The notes: generated by a model from the sequence alone, not told the origin. A stretch of DNA of 64,000 nucleotides from Chlamydomonas sphaeroides (GCA_001662425.1 BDDC01000220.1:1-64000), one strand, 5' to 3'. Counted from the first letter of the stretch, positions 33,060 to 45,662 are shown. A program made the numbers and translations.

Positions 33060-36000
33060 TCAGCTGCGGCCCCCGCGGCCCCCGCGCCCCTCACCTCGCC
33101 CCTCGCCCCGCCCGCCCCTCCGCCCCCCAACAGCCGGGTCCCGAGGCGGCCGCTGCGGCGCGCCATCGCCCGGCGCCGCCGAGTAGCCGCCGCTGTAGCC
33201 CCCCGCGGGCGCGGCGGCGGCCACCGGCGGAGCCGCCGCCGCGGGGGGCGCCGCCGCCGCGGCCGCGGGCGCCGCCACGGCACGCGAGTGCTCAAAACCC
33301 GTGCCGAACCCGGCCCCGAAGTCACCGATGTACGTGGGCGACGAGGTCGGCGGCTGGGCCGGCGGCGCGGCCGCCTGCTGCGGCACGTGGATGGGGTCGT
33401 GGTGCGGCCGGTGGTGGCGGAGGTGGCCTTGGTGCCCCTCCGCCCCGGCGTCGGCAGCCGGCGCCGCCGCGGCGCCGCTAGCCGCCTCCGCCGCCGGCGG
33501 GCCGTAGCCGCCGTCGCGGCCGCCGCGACCGCCAAACCGGCCGCCGCCGCGGCCGCCGCGGCCCCGCCCGAGGCCACGCCCACGGCCCGCTCCCCGCCCG
33601 CCCTCGGCGCCGCCAGGGCCCTGGTCGTACCCTTCGCCGCCGGCCGCGTCGCCGCCAGCCTCCGCCCCGGGCTGGCCGTACCCACCCTCGCGGCCGCCAC
33701 GGCCGCCGTACCGGCCTCCACCGCGGCCGCCGCCGTAGCGGCCGCCACGGCCCTCCCGCGGCTCGCGGCGGTAGCGCTCCTGGCCGGCGGCAACGGCGCC
33801 GTCAACCTGCACCTCGCCCTGGCCGCCAGCACCCGCCGCCGCCGACGCATTGGGCCCAGCTAGCGCAGACCTCGAGATGGTGAGGACGCGCTTCTCGCCC
33901 GCGCCGGGCGCCGCCGCTGCGGCGCCGGGCTCGCCCGCGGCCGCGGCCGCGTCGGCAGGCGGCGCGCCATAGCCACGGCCGCCTCTGCCGCCGCGGCCCC
34001 GCGGCTCACGGTCCCCACGTGGCGGCCGGTCGCCGCGCGGCGGCCGCTGCTCCCGAGGCAGCCGCTCGCCGCCGGCCGCGTCAGCCGCAGCCGCAGGGCC
34101 CGCTGGCGCCGCCGCCGGCGCGGCCGGCGCAGCGCCCTCCCTCTCCCGCCGCTCCCGCGGCTCGCGGTACGGCCGGTCCGGACGGCCCTCGCCGCGCGGC
34201 GGCCGCTCGCGCCGCTCCCGCCGGCCCTCGCCGCCGTCCTGTTGCCGCTGCGCCGGCGGAGGCCGCGCCTCACCCGGCCGGGCGTACTTGAGGAGCTCCT
34301 TCTGAAAGTCGAAGCCGCTGCCGGCATCCTTTTTCTTCTTGACTTCCACGGCCGTCCAGTCGTCTGTCGCGCCGTTGCCGCCCGCCTCCTCGGCCTCCTC
34401 GGCCTCCTCCTCCTCGTCCTCCTCAGCAGCGTGCAGCCTGCGGGGCGCGAACAGGCCGCGGCGCGACATAAGGGAGCTCAGCAAAGCACGGCAAAACATG
34501 GCACAGCACGGTTGCACGCTGATGCCGCGTCGCCCTGCGCCTTATGGATCCGGTCCCTACGCTGCCCATGCCCCGCGCGAGCCGGCCGGCCCCTCCCTGC
34601 AGGGAACGGAACGAGCCCCTGCACTTCCCTGCCGCGCCCTTACCTCTTCCATCACTCCCCAATGCCCACGCTTCGACGGGCACCCGCACTTGGCGGTACG
34701 TGTCACACACGAACCCATACCCACCTCCCCCTTCCCTCCCTCCCTCCCACCTCCCCTCGCCGCACCCCCCCGTGCTCACATGTCGACGGGCACCCGCAGG
34801 TCCGCCAGCTCGCGGTACGTGTCGGACACGGGCGGCGGCCGCACGCCCGTGCCCAGCCCCGAGCTGCCCGCAGCAGGCGCCACCGCCAGCCGCCGCGAGC
34901 GCTCCAGCGCCTCCGCCTCGGCTGCCTCCGCCGCCTCGGCCTCCGCCAGCGCCGCCAGGTAGGCGGCGGCGCGCTGCCGGTGCGCGCGGTGCCGCTCGCT
35001 GGTGGGGGGGCCAGGGTCGGGAAACAGGGCATATTGGGGTGCTGGTCACATGCTCAAGAGGTGCCGCTCGCTGCGAGGGGGGCCAGGCGGCAGGAGGTAG
35101 CGGCATTGACACGGGGTCAGGTAGTGGCATTGCCACACGATCATGAGCCACGGGGTGAGGGGGCAGGGCATGGTGGCTCGGCAGTCGGTGCGTGCGGTGC
35201 CGCTGGCCGGTGCGAGGTCAGGGGTCAGGGAGCAGGGGAGAACGGGGGTTTGGCCACGTGTTGGGAGCACCGGCATCCGTTCGCCGGGCGAGGCCATGCG
35301 CTTGCACCGCACCCCCGACCCCACGCCCGGCCCCCACGTCCACTCACCGCCAGCTCTCGCTGGGCGTCTCCAGCGGCCGCCACGACTGCGCCGCCCGCTC
35401 CTCGCGCAACCCCGCCGATGCCAGCTTGGCGGTCGCCACCGCCGCCGGGCCGCCCGCTTTTTTCTGCAGCCCCGGCGGCACCGTGTCGGCCTCGCGCGGC
35501 ACAAAGTCCGCCACCACCACCGTCACGTCGTCGTCGTGCTTCTTGTTGCGCATGGCGTACACCGCGGCCTTGCTGGCGGCCTCGCGGGCGGTGCAGGTGC
35601 GGAGCTGCACCGGCAGGGCACCGCAGGAGCGGGGTTTGCGTGGGAAGGAGCGCGAGAGAGACACATGGAAGGTGGGAGGGTGGTGGGATCGCCGCGTCGA
35701 GACAGACACACACAGGGATGCCGCCACCACATCCACCGCCATTCATTGCATGTAGTGCAAAGCCGCGACGTTGCCCTTGGCCTCCGGCCATGTTTCAAAC
35801 ATCCATGTTTTTCCCCACACCCCGCCCGCACCTGGCCGATGATGGTCTTAGCGTTGACCGCATCCCACAGCCCGTCCGAGGCCATGATGAGGCGGCCGCC
35901 CGTGACGGGCAGGCTGATCTGCCGCACCGCGGGCTCCGGAATGAGTAGCCCCTTGGCCGACTCGTCACCTGGGTGAATGGCGTTGATGAAGGAGGGGCGA

Positions 36001-39000
36001 AGTTAAGGTTGAGCGGCGGTAGGCAGCGAAGGCCCGGAGCTGGCCCCGGAGCTGGCGTCTGCGCTGGTCATAAGGCGCTCTGCCCGGGCCCCGGACGAGC
36101 TCGCTGCGTTGCCTTCTGCCCGCTTCTCCCCTCCCCTCCCCTTCCCCCGCACCTATGGTTCGTGTCATGTTGATGCCGCCCGGCCACACCCGCAGGTGCT
36201 GGCCCTCATGCGGCGTGGCGCTGCCCGGCGGGCCCTCGGCGGGGTCGTCGTCCTCGCCGTACTTGGCGGGCTTGATGCGGCCTGGTAACAGGGGGCGAGG
36301 GCGCAGGTACGCGTTCGTGTCAGAAGGAGTCATGGGCAATCCTCGTTGTCGTCGCCCCGTCCAAACTGAAACGATGCGGTCTGGCAGCGGGAGAGGCGAA
36401 CGGGCGGTTGCGGTAGACGGCCGACACGACTCCACGCGTGCATTTCTTTCACGGGGCCCACGACTACGGGGCTCATTCAGGCGCCCCTCCCAACAGCTCC
36501 CCCGGGATCTGCAGTTCCCCGTTGTCGTTCCCCTGCCCAACCGCCCCACGGCCGCACCTCCCGCCTCGATGATGCGCTGCTGCTCGTCCGGGTTCTCGGC
36601 CACCCGGTGGTTGGCGCTGATCTGGAAGTGGAGAAGGTGGAGCGTGGGGCAGCGGAGGCGGAGGCGCAGGGCGAGGGTGCGTTGGGCAATACAGCCGCAA
36701 CGCATCGGCGTGTGCCGCGATACAGTGCCGCCCCACGGGGCACTCGCCTACGTCCACGTTGCCCGAGAAACTCAGCTCCTCCCCTGTTTCCCCAACTTCT
36801 CACCACCACGATCTCCGACCCCGTGTCCAGGTACGCCAGCGAGTCGCCCACATTGGCCACCAGCAGCTCCCAGCCGACCTGGGCGCAAGGTGGGGCACAG
36901 ACGAAAGGGTGTTACGCATGTCTCCCATCGGACCCAGCTGCCGGCCGCGTTGCCCCTGGGTGCGTGAAGGCCGCGTCGGCGTACCCTCTGCCCCTTGCAC
37001 CCCCTCGCCCCTCCCGCCAGCACGCCAGCGCAGCGTAGTGCTGCCGGTCTTGCGGCACAAACCCAGCACACAGCTGGCATGACTCGCGTGACTAGCAGAC
37101 CACATTGGTACCAACACGCACAACTCCCTGTGTGCTCCGCACCTGCACCGCCAGCGTGGCGGTGGTGCCGCTGGCCTTGTGGCGGGCCATAACCTCCTCG
37201 TCCATTGCCACAAAGGCCGCGTGCAGGGCCTGGCGGCAACGGGGGAGAGCGGGTGGGGTGCACGAGGTGCTCGGCGCGCTGGGGGACAAGCGCAGCAGTC
37301 GGGGACAGCGAGCAAGGCCCGATGTGCCAAGGCGAGCGTCGCTCGCGCGCCCCGAGTCCACTGGCAGCCAGGCGGCCCCTCCGCCCGGCCGGGCTGCGAG
37401 CTTGCGCCCCGGCCGCCCCTCTTGGCTCAGTACCGAATCACTAGCTCGCTACTCCCCCGGTACTCCCCTCCCGCGATGCCGATGCCTTGCTGCGCACAGC
37501 CCCACGAACGAGCCCAAGGGCGCACGGGGGCATTACGGGACATTACGGGGACTCAAGGGGACACCAAGGGCCCGAGCTGCGCACCTTGGGCAGCCGGGCT
37601 ATGAGCGCGTCCTGCACCGCAGCCACGCGCGCCCGCTCCACCGCCTCCTCGCCCTCCTGGTCCTCCTCCTGGCCAGGCCCCCCCAGGTAGCCGTCCACCG
37701 CCAGCGCCTCGGCGCTGGCAGGCGGCGCGGGCCCCACGCAGCGCTCCGCGTAGCGCCCCATGGCCGGCAGCAGCTGCTTGGCGCAGTGCTGCGCCGCGGC
37801 GCGGCCGCCGTGGCCGTCGAAGATGCCGAAGGCCGAGACGGGGGTCGAGGTTCCTGACGCGCAGGAAGCGTCAGGGGCACGGCCGTGAGAGATAGCGCAT
37901 GGGGGACAGCGTGAGAGCGCGGATCGGTGCCCGCAGGGCAGCGCGGCGCCCTGGGCCTGGCACCTGGAAGGCGGCACCGCGGGAGCCCGCGTGGGCTGGA
38001 CAGCCCGCGGCCCGCAGGACAGGGCCGTGCACGTGGCCCACCGGAGCCTGGCCCGGAGGCGGCTGCTCACCCGCAAGACCGTCCCAGCACCACGCGTTGG
38101 CAGGCGCCTGCCGGGGCGAGGAGCGGGAGGAGCGCCGCGTCAGCGAGACGCAGCGACACGGGCCGCCTCTGTGGATCCCTGCCAACCTCGCGCACCACGT
38201 TGGTGTCCTCCACGGCCTGCCCCAACCTCGCCACCACCAGCCAGGCCGCCCCCCGCCTCACCTCGAGCCACCTGTCCTCGCCCTTGACCTGCACCTTGCC
38301 CAGCGCGCTGTGCACCGCCGGCCCCAGCAGCGGGTCGTGGTCCACGGCGCGGCCCACCTACGGAGGCAACACGAGCGGACCGAGAGGAGAGGGCACGCGG
38401 CGTTTGTACGGCACGTACGGCATGTACGGCATATGGAGTTGTGCATGAGCGTGCGTGCGGATGCATGTGTGGGTTTGGGGCACCCGACACCACGGCCAGA
38501 CAGCATGGGCGTTCCATGGGATGCCGCTTTCGGTACTTACCCATCCCGGTTGGTTTCCCGGAGATGGGCAATCTCGAATCCCTCGCTGTCGACAAGCCCG
38601 CCCCAACCCGCTGGGCCAGTGCGCTCCGGGATAGCGGCTGGGTCCCCAACGCCCCGCCTTGCGCCCAGGCCCCATGCACGCCCACGATGCTCCCGGCGTT
38701 CCCTGCAGCTCCCTTCCGCGGAAGGGTGCCCGCACCTCGAAGCTGGCCATGGGCTCCGCCGCAAAGTCCGCCTCCATGTCCACGCTCAGCGCCCGGCTGG
38801 CGTACTTGGACAGCGGAGCCGAGGCGGGCACCGACACGGGCGGCGAGGCCATGCCGGCGCCGCTGCCGACGGCACTGCCCAGCGGCGAGGGCGAGCGACG
38901 CGCGTCCTCCGTGGTGCTGCCGGCGGCCGTGAGGGTGGTGGTGCTGCGGGCGGAGGGTAGCACCGAGGAGGTGCGGTCCAGGAGCGACGCCTGGCCCGCG

Positions 39001-40126
39001 TCCACCTCCCTGGAGTCCCCGCCCACGCCCGCGCTCCCGTTGGCGTCGGCGTCGGCGCCGGCGTCGGCGCCGGCCCCGGCGCCGCCCTTCTTCTTTTTCT
39101 TCTTCTTCTTCTTGCCGCCCGCCGCGGCGGCGGCGCCGTCGGCCTCGGCCTCGTCGCCGCTGCTGCCGCCAGCCGGCGCCGGCGCCGCGCCGTTGGCCGC
39201 GGGCGCCGCTGCGCTGCCGTCGGCCTCAGCCTCCTCGCCGCCATCCTCGTCCGCGCCGCCTGCCTCACCACCGGCCCCTGCGCCGGCCCCGCCCTTCTTC
39301 TTTTTCTTCTTGTTCTTTCTCTTCTTCTTCCCGCCCGCCCCGCCTTCGCCGCCGCCGGCCGCGTCGTCGTCCGACACGTCGTCGTTGTCGAGCAACCCAA
39401 ACACGTTTGTGGTGCTTGCAGCCGCCGAGCCCAGGCCCGATGGCGGCGGCGACGCCCCGCCGACGACGGCGCCGCCGCCCGACGACGACGCGGCCTTCGC
39501 GGGCGAGCTCGCGGGCGAGGCCGCCGCCAGCAGCGCTGCCGCTATGGAGCTGGGCTCCGAAAGCCTGATGGGGTGGTCGGCGCGGGATAAAGGCATGGGG
39601 CTGGGAGGCGCTGCCAGCGAGGAGGCTATTTGCTAGGATCGGGTCGCGGCGCTGGGCGAAGCTGCCCTGCCGACACGTGGACCTGCAGGGGCCCTCGGCG
39701 CCCCGCAGTGCTGCTTGGGCCTGGGGTGGCGGCTCGGAAAAGGTGTGTGCGTGCAGATAACGGGCCTGGCGCCGTTACGGGATGCGGCGCAGCGCGCCGC
39801 ACCAGGGTTGGCCGGGCCGCAGGCCGCACCTGATGGTGAAGCGCCGGGTCTTCTTGCTGTATTTGGCAGCCTCGTCAGTCGGCACCTCGTAGCCTTGGGA
39901 TAGTGACAAAGAGGAGAGCGAGGCAGCACACCGCATATGGAACGTAAGGAAGAGGAGTTGGCTTGGCTGCAAAGCTCGGCGACGGGGGCATGCCGGGCGT
40001 GGGCGCGATCCTACCTCGCACTTCGATCATCCCGAGCACGCGCTCGGTCGCAACATGCTCGATGTAGACCTCGGCGACGCCTGGGGTTTGCCCGTATGTG
40101 ACGTCGACGTCGCTGCGGGCCGACAT
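33060..40126 (-). CDS. PP2C-type protein phosphatase with C-terminal RGG-rich tail
   Basis: Fifteen exons: 40126-40015, 39893-39830, 39600-38736, 38357-38262, 38216-38187, 38107-38071, 37853-37585, 37229-37143, 36878-36804, 36621-36558, 36281-36153, 35968-35832, 35604-35348, 34998-34780 and 34437-33060. They total 3819 nt (1272 residues), with phases consistent throughout. PP2C motifs in order: GKVQVKGEDRWLE, SAFGIFDGHGG (metal Asp), KASGTTATLAV, LLVANVGDSLAYLDTGSE, HRVAENPDEQQRIIEAGGR, GGINMTRTIGDESAKG, GGRLIMASDGLWDAV (metal Asp) and HDDDVTVVVADF. The enzyme should therefore be an active Mg/Mn Ser/Thr phosphatase. The N-terminal extension carries two poly-Lys blocks in an Ala/Gly/Glu-rich region. 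The last exon adds an acidic stretch, TDDWTAVEVKKKKDAG, then about 400 residues rich in Arg-Gly-Gly, typical of RNA-binding tails. Alternatives are a start at 39596, PP2C stopping at 34777, or a separate RGG gene starting near 34472. Confidence 0.75.
39063..39330. repeat. Two poly-lysine-coding TTC/TTT tracts
   Basis: Pyrimidine-rich runs near 39090-39113 and 39293-39330 on the plus strand encode two Lys-rich blocks (GGKKKKKKKKKGG and KKKRKNKKKKKKGG) in the PP2C N-terminal extension. The flanking Ala/Gly/Glu/Asp sequence is similar on both sides, suggesting an internal duplication. Confidence 0.6.
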
Positions 40127-40781
40127 CGTGTCCAAATGCCATCGTCAGCAAAGCATTTCGCACACGGGAGAGCCGGGCGCGCATATATCATATCATGAAC
40201 GATGCAGTAAAACTCCCGTTCACGCGATGGGGTTTCGAGGGCTCTTGGTTGAGCAAGGCTCGTGCGATCTGCCCTTCGCCCTCCACACGCGGAGCCGTGC
40301 ACTGGCGAGCGCTGCCATAAGGTTCACGCAGCAGCTCAAGCAGCGCGTGGGGGCGTTCGTGGGGGGTGCCCCGCTGCTCAGATCTTTCGTGTTGCGCCCG
40401 CACCTTGCACCGACGCCGTCCGGCAGATACACGTGCAGCTCCGATGCATCGTGTAGGACCTGGTATCGTAACTCTCCTGCTTCCTCCATGCGACTGTCGG
40501 CCCGAAGGCAAAGATGCGCGCAGACAAGGGACGTATTCACAGTTAGAACGCTGATATGCTATCTACGGTCGCTGTGTTGGAGGGCGTGTGTGTAAAGAAG
40601 TAGTGCACAATGGCGACCGAATGCAAGCCGACCGCGGCTCGCCAGTCGCCACCGAACTCCACAGCTCAGAGTGAACCCCTCCTCGGATAAAAACACTTGT
40701 AAAAGACGCCAGCTTTATCAACCTGCCTTTTTTGCACGTCTGCTGGTGGTGCGGTTAGGGCTTGAAGGCATTACATGCGAC
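40127..40781. promoter_or_regulatory. Bidirectional promoter region, PP2C-RGG/F-box pair
   Basis: These 655 bp lie between divergent starts. The stretch 40180-40205 is AT-rich (ATATATCATATCATGAAC) and lies 55-80 bp upstream of the minus-strand ATG. It could be a core promoter element. Confidence 0.5.
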
Positions 40782-43700
40782 ATGGCTGAGTCCGCGCAAA
40801 GGCTTCTCGACCTCCCCCGGGAGCTCCTTGTGGAGGTGTTTACGTGAGCATGCTGCTGGCGCTGCTCGTCCGCTGAAATGCATCAGCATGCAGCGAGCAA
40901 CGCCGGCTGGCTGGCCCACTCGCAGGCATCTGGGTCCGCGCGAGCTAGCTCGTGTTGCGCTTCTAGTGAGTATTGCAGCACCCGTGATGACTCGCGTAGC
41001 CCGGCTGTGTTCTGCTGACGGCCCGCCCGCCTTCGCCCACGCCAACGCCCACGCACACGCGCGCACGCCCGCACACTTTACCACAGGACAAGGCCTGCCG
41101 CCGCCTGGTGTACGGGGCCGAAGGCCTGTGGCGTCACCAATGCCAAGCCAGGTAGCTGGCGTCCCTTTCTGCCGTAGTCCAGCAGCCCCTGTCCCATGTG
41201 GCGCCACAAGCCGCTCCATGTCCCTGCCTTCGCGTCTCCCCAGGTGGCCAGGGTGCCGCCCCCACGGCAGCAGCGACCCCGACCCACAGCCCGCAGCCAA
41301 GCCCGAGCCCACATGCGGTGCCAGCAGCTCACGCAACGCGGCCAGCACGCCCTCGCCGCCTGTTGCCGGCAATTCGAGCGCGGACCGTGAGAGCGGGGGG
41401 GCCGGCGCTCAGGACACGCGAGACGGCGCAGCCAAGGGCCCCGCCTGCTGGCGCTCCCTGTACGGCGACCTCGCTGCAGCCGCCAGCTTCCACACCGCCT
41501 TTGAGGCCGCCAGGGCCGCCACCCGGGTAGGGCCGCCGCCCGGGTGGGCGGGGTTGCGGCCCCGCGCCCGGGGCCCTCCAGCCGTAGTCGATCGAGGGCC
41601 TCGCCCAGCAGCAGCCTCTACGGAGTGCAGCTGCACGGCCGCATGGCGGCCTCCTCCCTCTCCGACCCCTTTTGGCGCCATAGCGTCCTGGTCCCCGCCA
41701 CCCGGGGACCGGCGCCCACGCCAGCGGCCCTGCGCCCCAGCCGCCTGCCCTCATGCGGTCCGAGCCAGCCTCGCTGCGCCCTGGCCCCTGCCCCCTGGCC
41801 CCTGCCCCCTGCCCCCTGCCCCGCGCCCGCCCCGTCCGCGCCCTGCGGCCCCGCAGACGGCGCAGCTGCAGGTGGGGCTGCTGCCCCGCCACGAGCGCAT
41901 GGGGGCCCTGCTGGAGCGCTTTGCGCAGGTGCGCTTCCCCCTTGGGGTGGGGTGGGGATGGCCGTCCCGCCAGCATGCAGCCCCGCCCCGGCCATCGGCC
42001 CTGCTGGCACACCCCTAGCTTGGGCTGCCGTCATGCCTCCGGCACGGGGCGCTTAGCTAGCCCCGCCGCGCCAACGCCAGCGGCTGGGCTATGTGCAGCG
42101 GCCGCAGAGCTCCAGGGCTTCCTCTGAGCCACCCACTCGCAGTTTGCCTCGCCCTCTGCGGCCCTGCGCCCGGCCGATTGCCCGCCCCGCTGGCCTTGGC
42201 CTGCTGCCGAAGCTCCCACTGCCGGCCGCCACTCCGGCCACACGCGGGGCGCGGCCGCTGGCTCCCCTCGTCATGCCCCTGACGCGGCCCGCCGCCTGCC
42301 TTTTCGTGCTGCTCCCCCGGGTTCCCCCCAGTCCGCACACACGCTGGGCCTGGCGGCCGCCGCCTACAAGTCGGTGGCCGCCTGCAGCGCCTTCCGCCGC
42401 CACACGGGCGAGGACGCGGCCTGGTGGCTGCGGCAGCAGCCGCAGGTGCGCCGCCCTGTCCCCTACTGCAGCACCGGCGCTGGGGTCCCCAAGCCAGGAC
42501 AACTGAGGTCGCGGTCCCTCTCCGGCGCCCTGGATGCGCTCCCGCGCACGAGCGGTGCCGACTGTGTGTGCAACGTTTTAGGGCCGAAGTAGAGGACCAC
42601 CCCGCAAGCGGCACGTCCCGGGTTGGTGACGCGCTGGTCGTGCGTAGGAAGAAAGTAGGGATGCGTTGGATGCACCCGTGCAGGAAGCGAAGTGGCGGCC
42701 CCGGCACTTCCCTGCTGTGCCCCTGCTGCCCTTGCCCAGGCGTTGGTGCGCTTTGCGCGGCAGGCGCACGACCTGCTGCTGGACGCGGCGGCGAGGGGGC
42801 TGCCCATCCTGGCGCGCCACTGGAGCACCGAGTGAGGCCCCCTGGGCGTGGGAAGGGGGCGACAGGGGTCCGCGTGGGGCCCCCGGGGACCCGAGTGAGG
42901 CAGACGGGCGGGAGGCCCAGGTCCTGACGTGTTGCAGGCGAGGCCGGCTGTGTTGTGGAGGGGCCCGCTCGCACGGTTGTCGCACAGCCCCTGGCGGCAC
43001 CACAGTCGGTGTGGGGCTGGCATTTACTTGCTGCGGCCGGGGGCCCTCTGGGAAGGCCCGCCGCGACCTAAAGCTCTGGGCAGGGGCCCTAGGCAGGGCT
43101 GCAGTCAAGGGGCTGCAGGCACCGTTGCCCCGCCCCCGCTCTGGCCGCCCGAGCGCGCGGCGGCCCGCGTGCTAGCGGCCGGGACAGCTGACGTGTGCGC
43201 CGCTCTGTCCTCGTGCTGTGCCGGGGCTCTCAGGTGCTGCTGGCAGCGCAGCGCGCTCGAGTTCATGCTGGGGGCCGCAGAGGCGCAGCGGCCGGCGCCG
43301 GGCGAGGTTGGACAGGCGGCGCAGGCGGCGCAGGCGGCCCCGGCGGCCGAGTGCTCCGCACGGCAGCGGCTGCTCCGGTGCGGACCGCACCTCATTGGGC
43401 AGCGTGGGGGCGCGTGGGACCCCATGGGGTGTGAGGAGGTCGTAGGGTGCGAGGAGGGCGCGTGGAGGGCCAGGGAGCCGGCACGCCAAGCCCGCCCTCC
43501 CCAGACGCAGCTACCCATGCTCCACCAGCCCACGCCGTGCACACACATAAGCGGGGCGTGTCACTTGGACTTCAAAATGCAAGAACTCTCGCGTGCCTGC
43601 CTGCCTGCCTGCCTGCACAACACCGTCACACGCCCTGCCGCGCAGGGAGCTGGCGTTGCTGGACTCCACCGTCCGCCGCCTGCACGCGCAGTGGCCCTCG

Positions 43701-44463
43701 GCGCTCAGCCTGGGCCACCCGCCGGGCCGCCNNNNNNNNNNNNNNNNNNNNNNNNNNNNNNNNNNNNNNNNNNNNNNNNNNNNNNNNNNNNNNNNNNNNN
43801 NNNNNNNNNNNNNNNNNNNNNNNNNNNNNNNNNNNNNNNNNNNNNNNNNNNNNNNNNNNNNNNNNNNNNNNNNNNNNNNNNNNNNNNNNNNNNNNNNNNN
43901 NNNNNNNNNNNNNNNNNNNNNNNNNNNNNNNNNNNNNNNNNNNNNNNNNNNNNNNNNNNNNNNNNNNNNNNNNNNNNNNNNNNNNNNNNNNNNNNNNNNN
44001 NNNNNNNNNNNNNNNNNNNNNNNNNNNNNNNNNNNNNNNNNNNNNNNNNNNNNNNNNNNNNNNNNNNNNNNNNNNNNNNNNNNNNNNNNGCAAGGGCTAC
44101 TCTGGCGGCGGCGGCCTCGCGGCCGACCTGCACGCGCTGGGGCCCCAGCTGGCTGGCCGCTGCTCCGTCTCGGCCGCGGCGGCGGCTGCGACGGCCTGCC
44201 CGTCGGGCCCGGGGCTGTGCTTTGACGAGGCGGCGGTGGCGTGGGGCTCGGGCTCGGGCTCGGGCGCGGGCCTGGGCCGGCGGCCGGGATCCGCGGGCGG
44301 GCTGCTGTCGATGCGGCGGCTGCAGGCGCCAGTGGAGCACTGGTGGGCGTGGCTGCCGGACGCGGCGCCGGCGCTGGGGCCGGGGCCGGCGCTGGGGCCG
44401 GGGCTGGGGCTGGGCGGCGCGGCGGCGCAGGCCGCGGCCATCGGGCTGCTAAGCTGGGGCTAA
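40782..44463 (+). CDS. F-box protein, interrupted by an assembly gap
   Basis: Exons: 40782-40843, 40926-40965, 41087-41151, 41244-41543, about 41609-41690, 41857-41928, 42332-42445, 42740-42831, 43234-43377 and 43646 into the N run at 43732. The final exon resumes at 44090 and stops at TAA 44461-44463. The N-terminus is an F-box (LLDLPRELLVEVFTHLGPRE, LARVALL, CRRLVYGAEGLWRHQCQ), which binds SKP1 in SCF ubiquitin ligases. The rest has no repeat (LRR, Kelch, WD40) that I recognise. Conserved-looking pieces are WRSLYGDLAAAASFHTAFEA, LYGVQLHGRMAASSLSDPFW, GLLPRHERMGALLERFAQ and LLLDAAARGLPILARHWSTE. Phases fit, though the donor near 41690 (CTG|GTCCCC) is weak and that exon is the least certain. 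The substrate is unknown. Confidence 0.75.
42563..42638 (-). repeat. Dispersed repeat, copy E
   Basis: On the minus strand it reads ACCAACCCGGGACGTGCCGC, later CGGCCCTAAAACGTTGCACA. It matches copy B over its left part and copy D over its right part. It lies in an intron of the F-box gene. Confidence 0.65.
43732..44089. other. Assembly gap (358 N)
   Basis: A run of N interrupts the F-box gene between exon 10 and the last exon. The coding content here is unknown. Confidence 0.99.
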
Positions 44464-44973
44464 GGCGGGGGAGCGTGTGTCGGGTGACTCGGAGGCGCGT
44501 GAAAGGGGGCGCCAGGTGGGGTGTGTGGCAGAGTGGGATGCAGAACACGCAGCGCTCGGCGAGGGCGGACGCGGGGCACGGCGAGATGTCCGTGTGACGG
44601 TGGGAAGCCGGCGGCCCAGCTCGGATGAGGCGCCCCGTGGCGACGCTGCACACATGAACATGCGGGTCGGACGTGAGCGCGGCGGTGGGAAGGGGTGGAG
44701 GGCGGGCCTCAGGCGTGGAGCACATGAGGGATGGTGTCGTGGCGTGCCCACGCGCGGTGCACTGCTACTGGCATCCTAGGACAGGTTTCGTCCTGCTACA
44801 GATGGGGCGGGACGCAGGAGGCCCCTCCTGGGATGGGGGGCAGGGGTGCTCCGTGCCACGAGAACAGACACGGGCCGGGTCGCTAGGACATCGCAACGGG
44901 CTTGCAGGCGCACGCAGGCGGCGCAGCCTCCTCTGCAACGGCTTGGACTGGTTCGCATCGCGGATGTACCGTG

Positions 44974-45007
44974 CAAGATGTGGGCAAGATGTGGGCAAGA
45001 TGTGGGC
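44974..45007. repeat. 11-bp tandem repeat CAAGATGTGGG
   Basis: Three perfect copies beginning at 44974, 44985 and 44996. Confidence 0.9.
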
Positions 45008-45078
45008 ACGTCCGTAGGCATGTCTGCAGCGCGTGTGTTCAGAAGATAGGGTCATATAGCGCGATAGCGCGCGTGTGC

Positions 45079-45187
45079 GTATGCATCGTGCCAATGCTGG
45101 GCATAGGGGCACTCACAATGGAGGCATGCCTGGGCAGCCCAGGGAGCAGCTCTCCGTCCTCCGCCCGTCTCCGTGTCGGGCCAGATT
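45079..45187 (+). repeat. Diverged duplicate, left copy
   Basis: Shares TATGCATCGTGCCAA, CTGGGCA and GGGCAGCCCAGGGAGCAG in the same order with 45663-45796, which has about 20 extra bases in the middle. Confidence 0.7.
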
Positions 45188-45662
45188 GACGGCATGAGGG
45201 TCTATTGCGCGGTGTGTTGAGAGGGTGGGCGCGCCGACGGTGTTCGTCTGGTCTTGGTGGCCTCTTTCTGTGGCGAGCCATGCACCCATGCACAGCTGGG
45301 ACAGGTTCATTGTGTCAGACGGGGGACGTCAGGTGGTTTGGTCTAGGGTTACGGCATGCCGTGTGCCGCATGGGCTTGTACGGTGTGTTTGCTCAAGGCA
45401 GCGCGCGCTCGTTGACACGGCACGCTGGGCCACTTCCTTCGTGCGATTTGGTTGCGGTACCCTCGTCACACAGACGGATGGGAGAGATGCGCTGTCGAGT
45501 CGCCATGTACGCCTTGATCTGTCGCTGCCGTCGCCTCGGCTCGGACTCCACGGACCGGACCTAGCCAGCTCAGGGATGGTGGCTGCCTGCACCTCCCGAC
45601 TCCCTGGGCGCCCAGCTGGCTGCCGCCAGCTAGTGCCGGCAACGGGGTACCAGGTGCACGCA

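Noticed and set aside
34437..34777. Separate RGG-protein gene starting near 34472 (MSRRGLFAPRR)
   Set aside because: Too little space for a promoter and the preceding 3' UTR; a phase-matched intron joins it to PP2C. Kept as the stated alternative.
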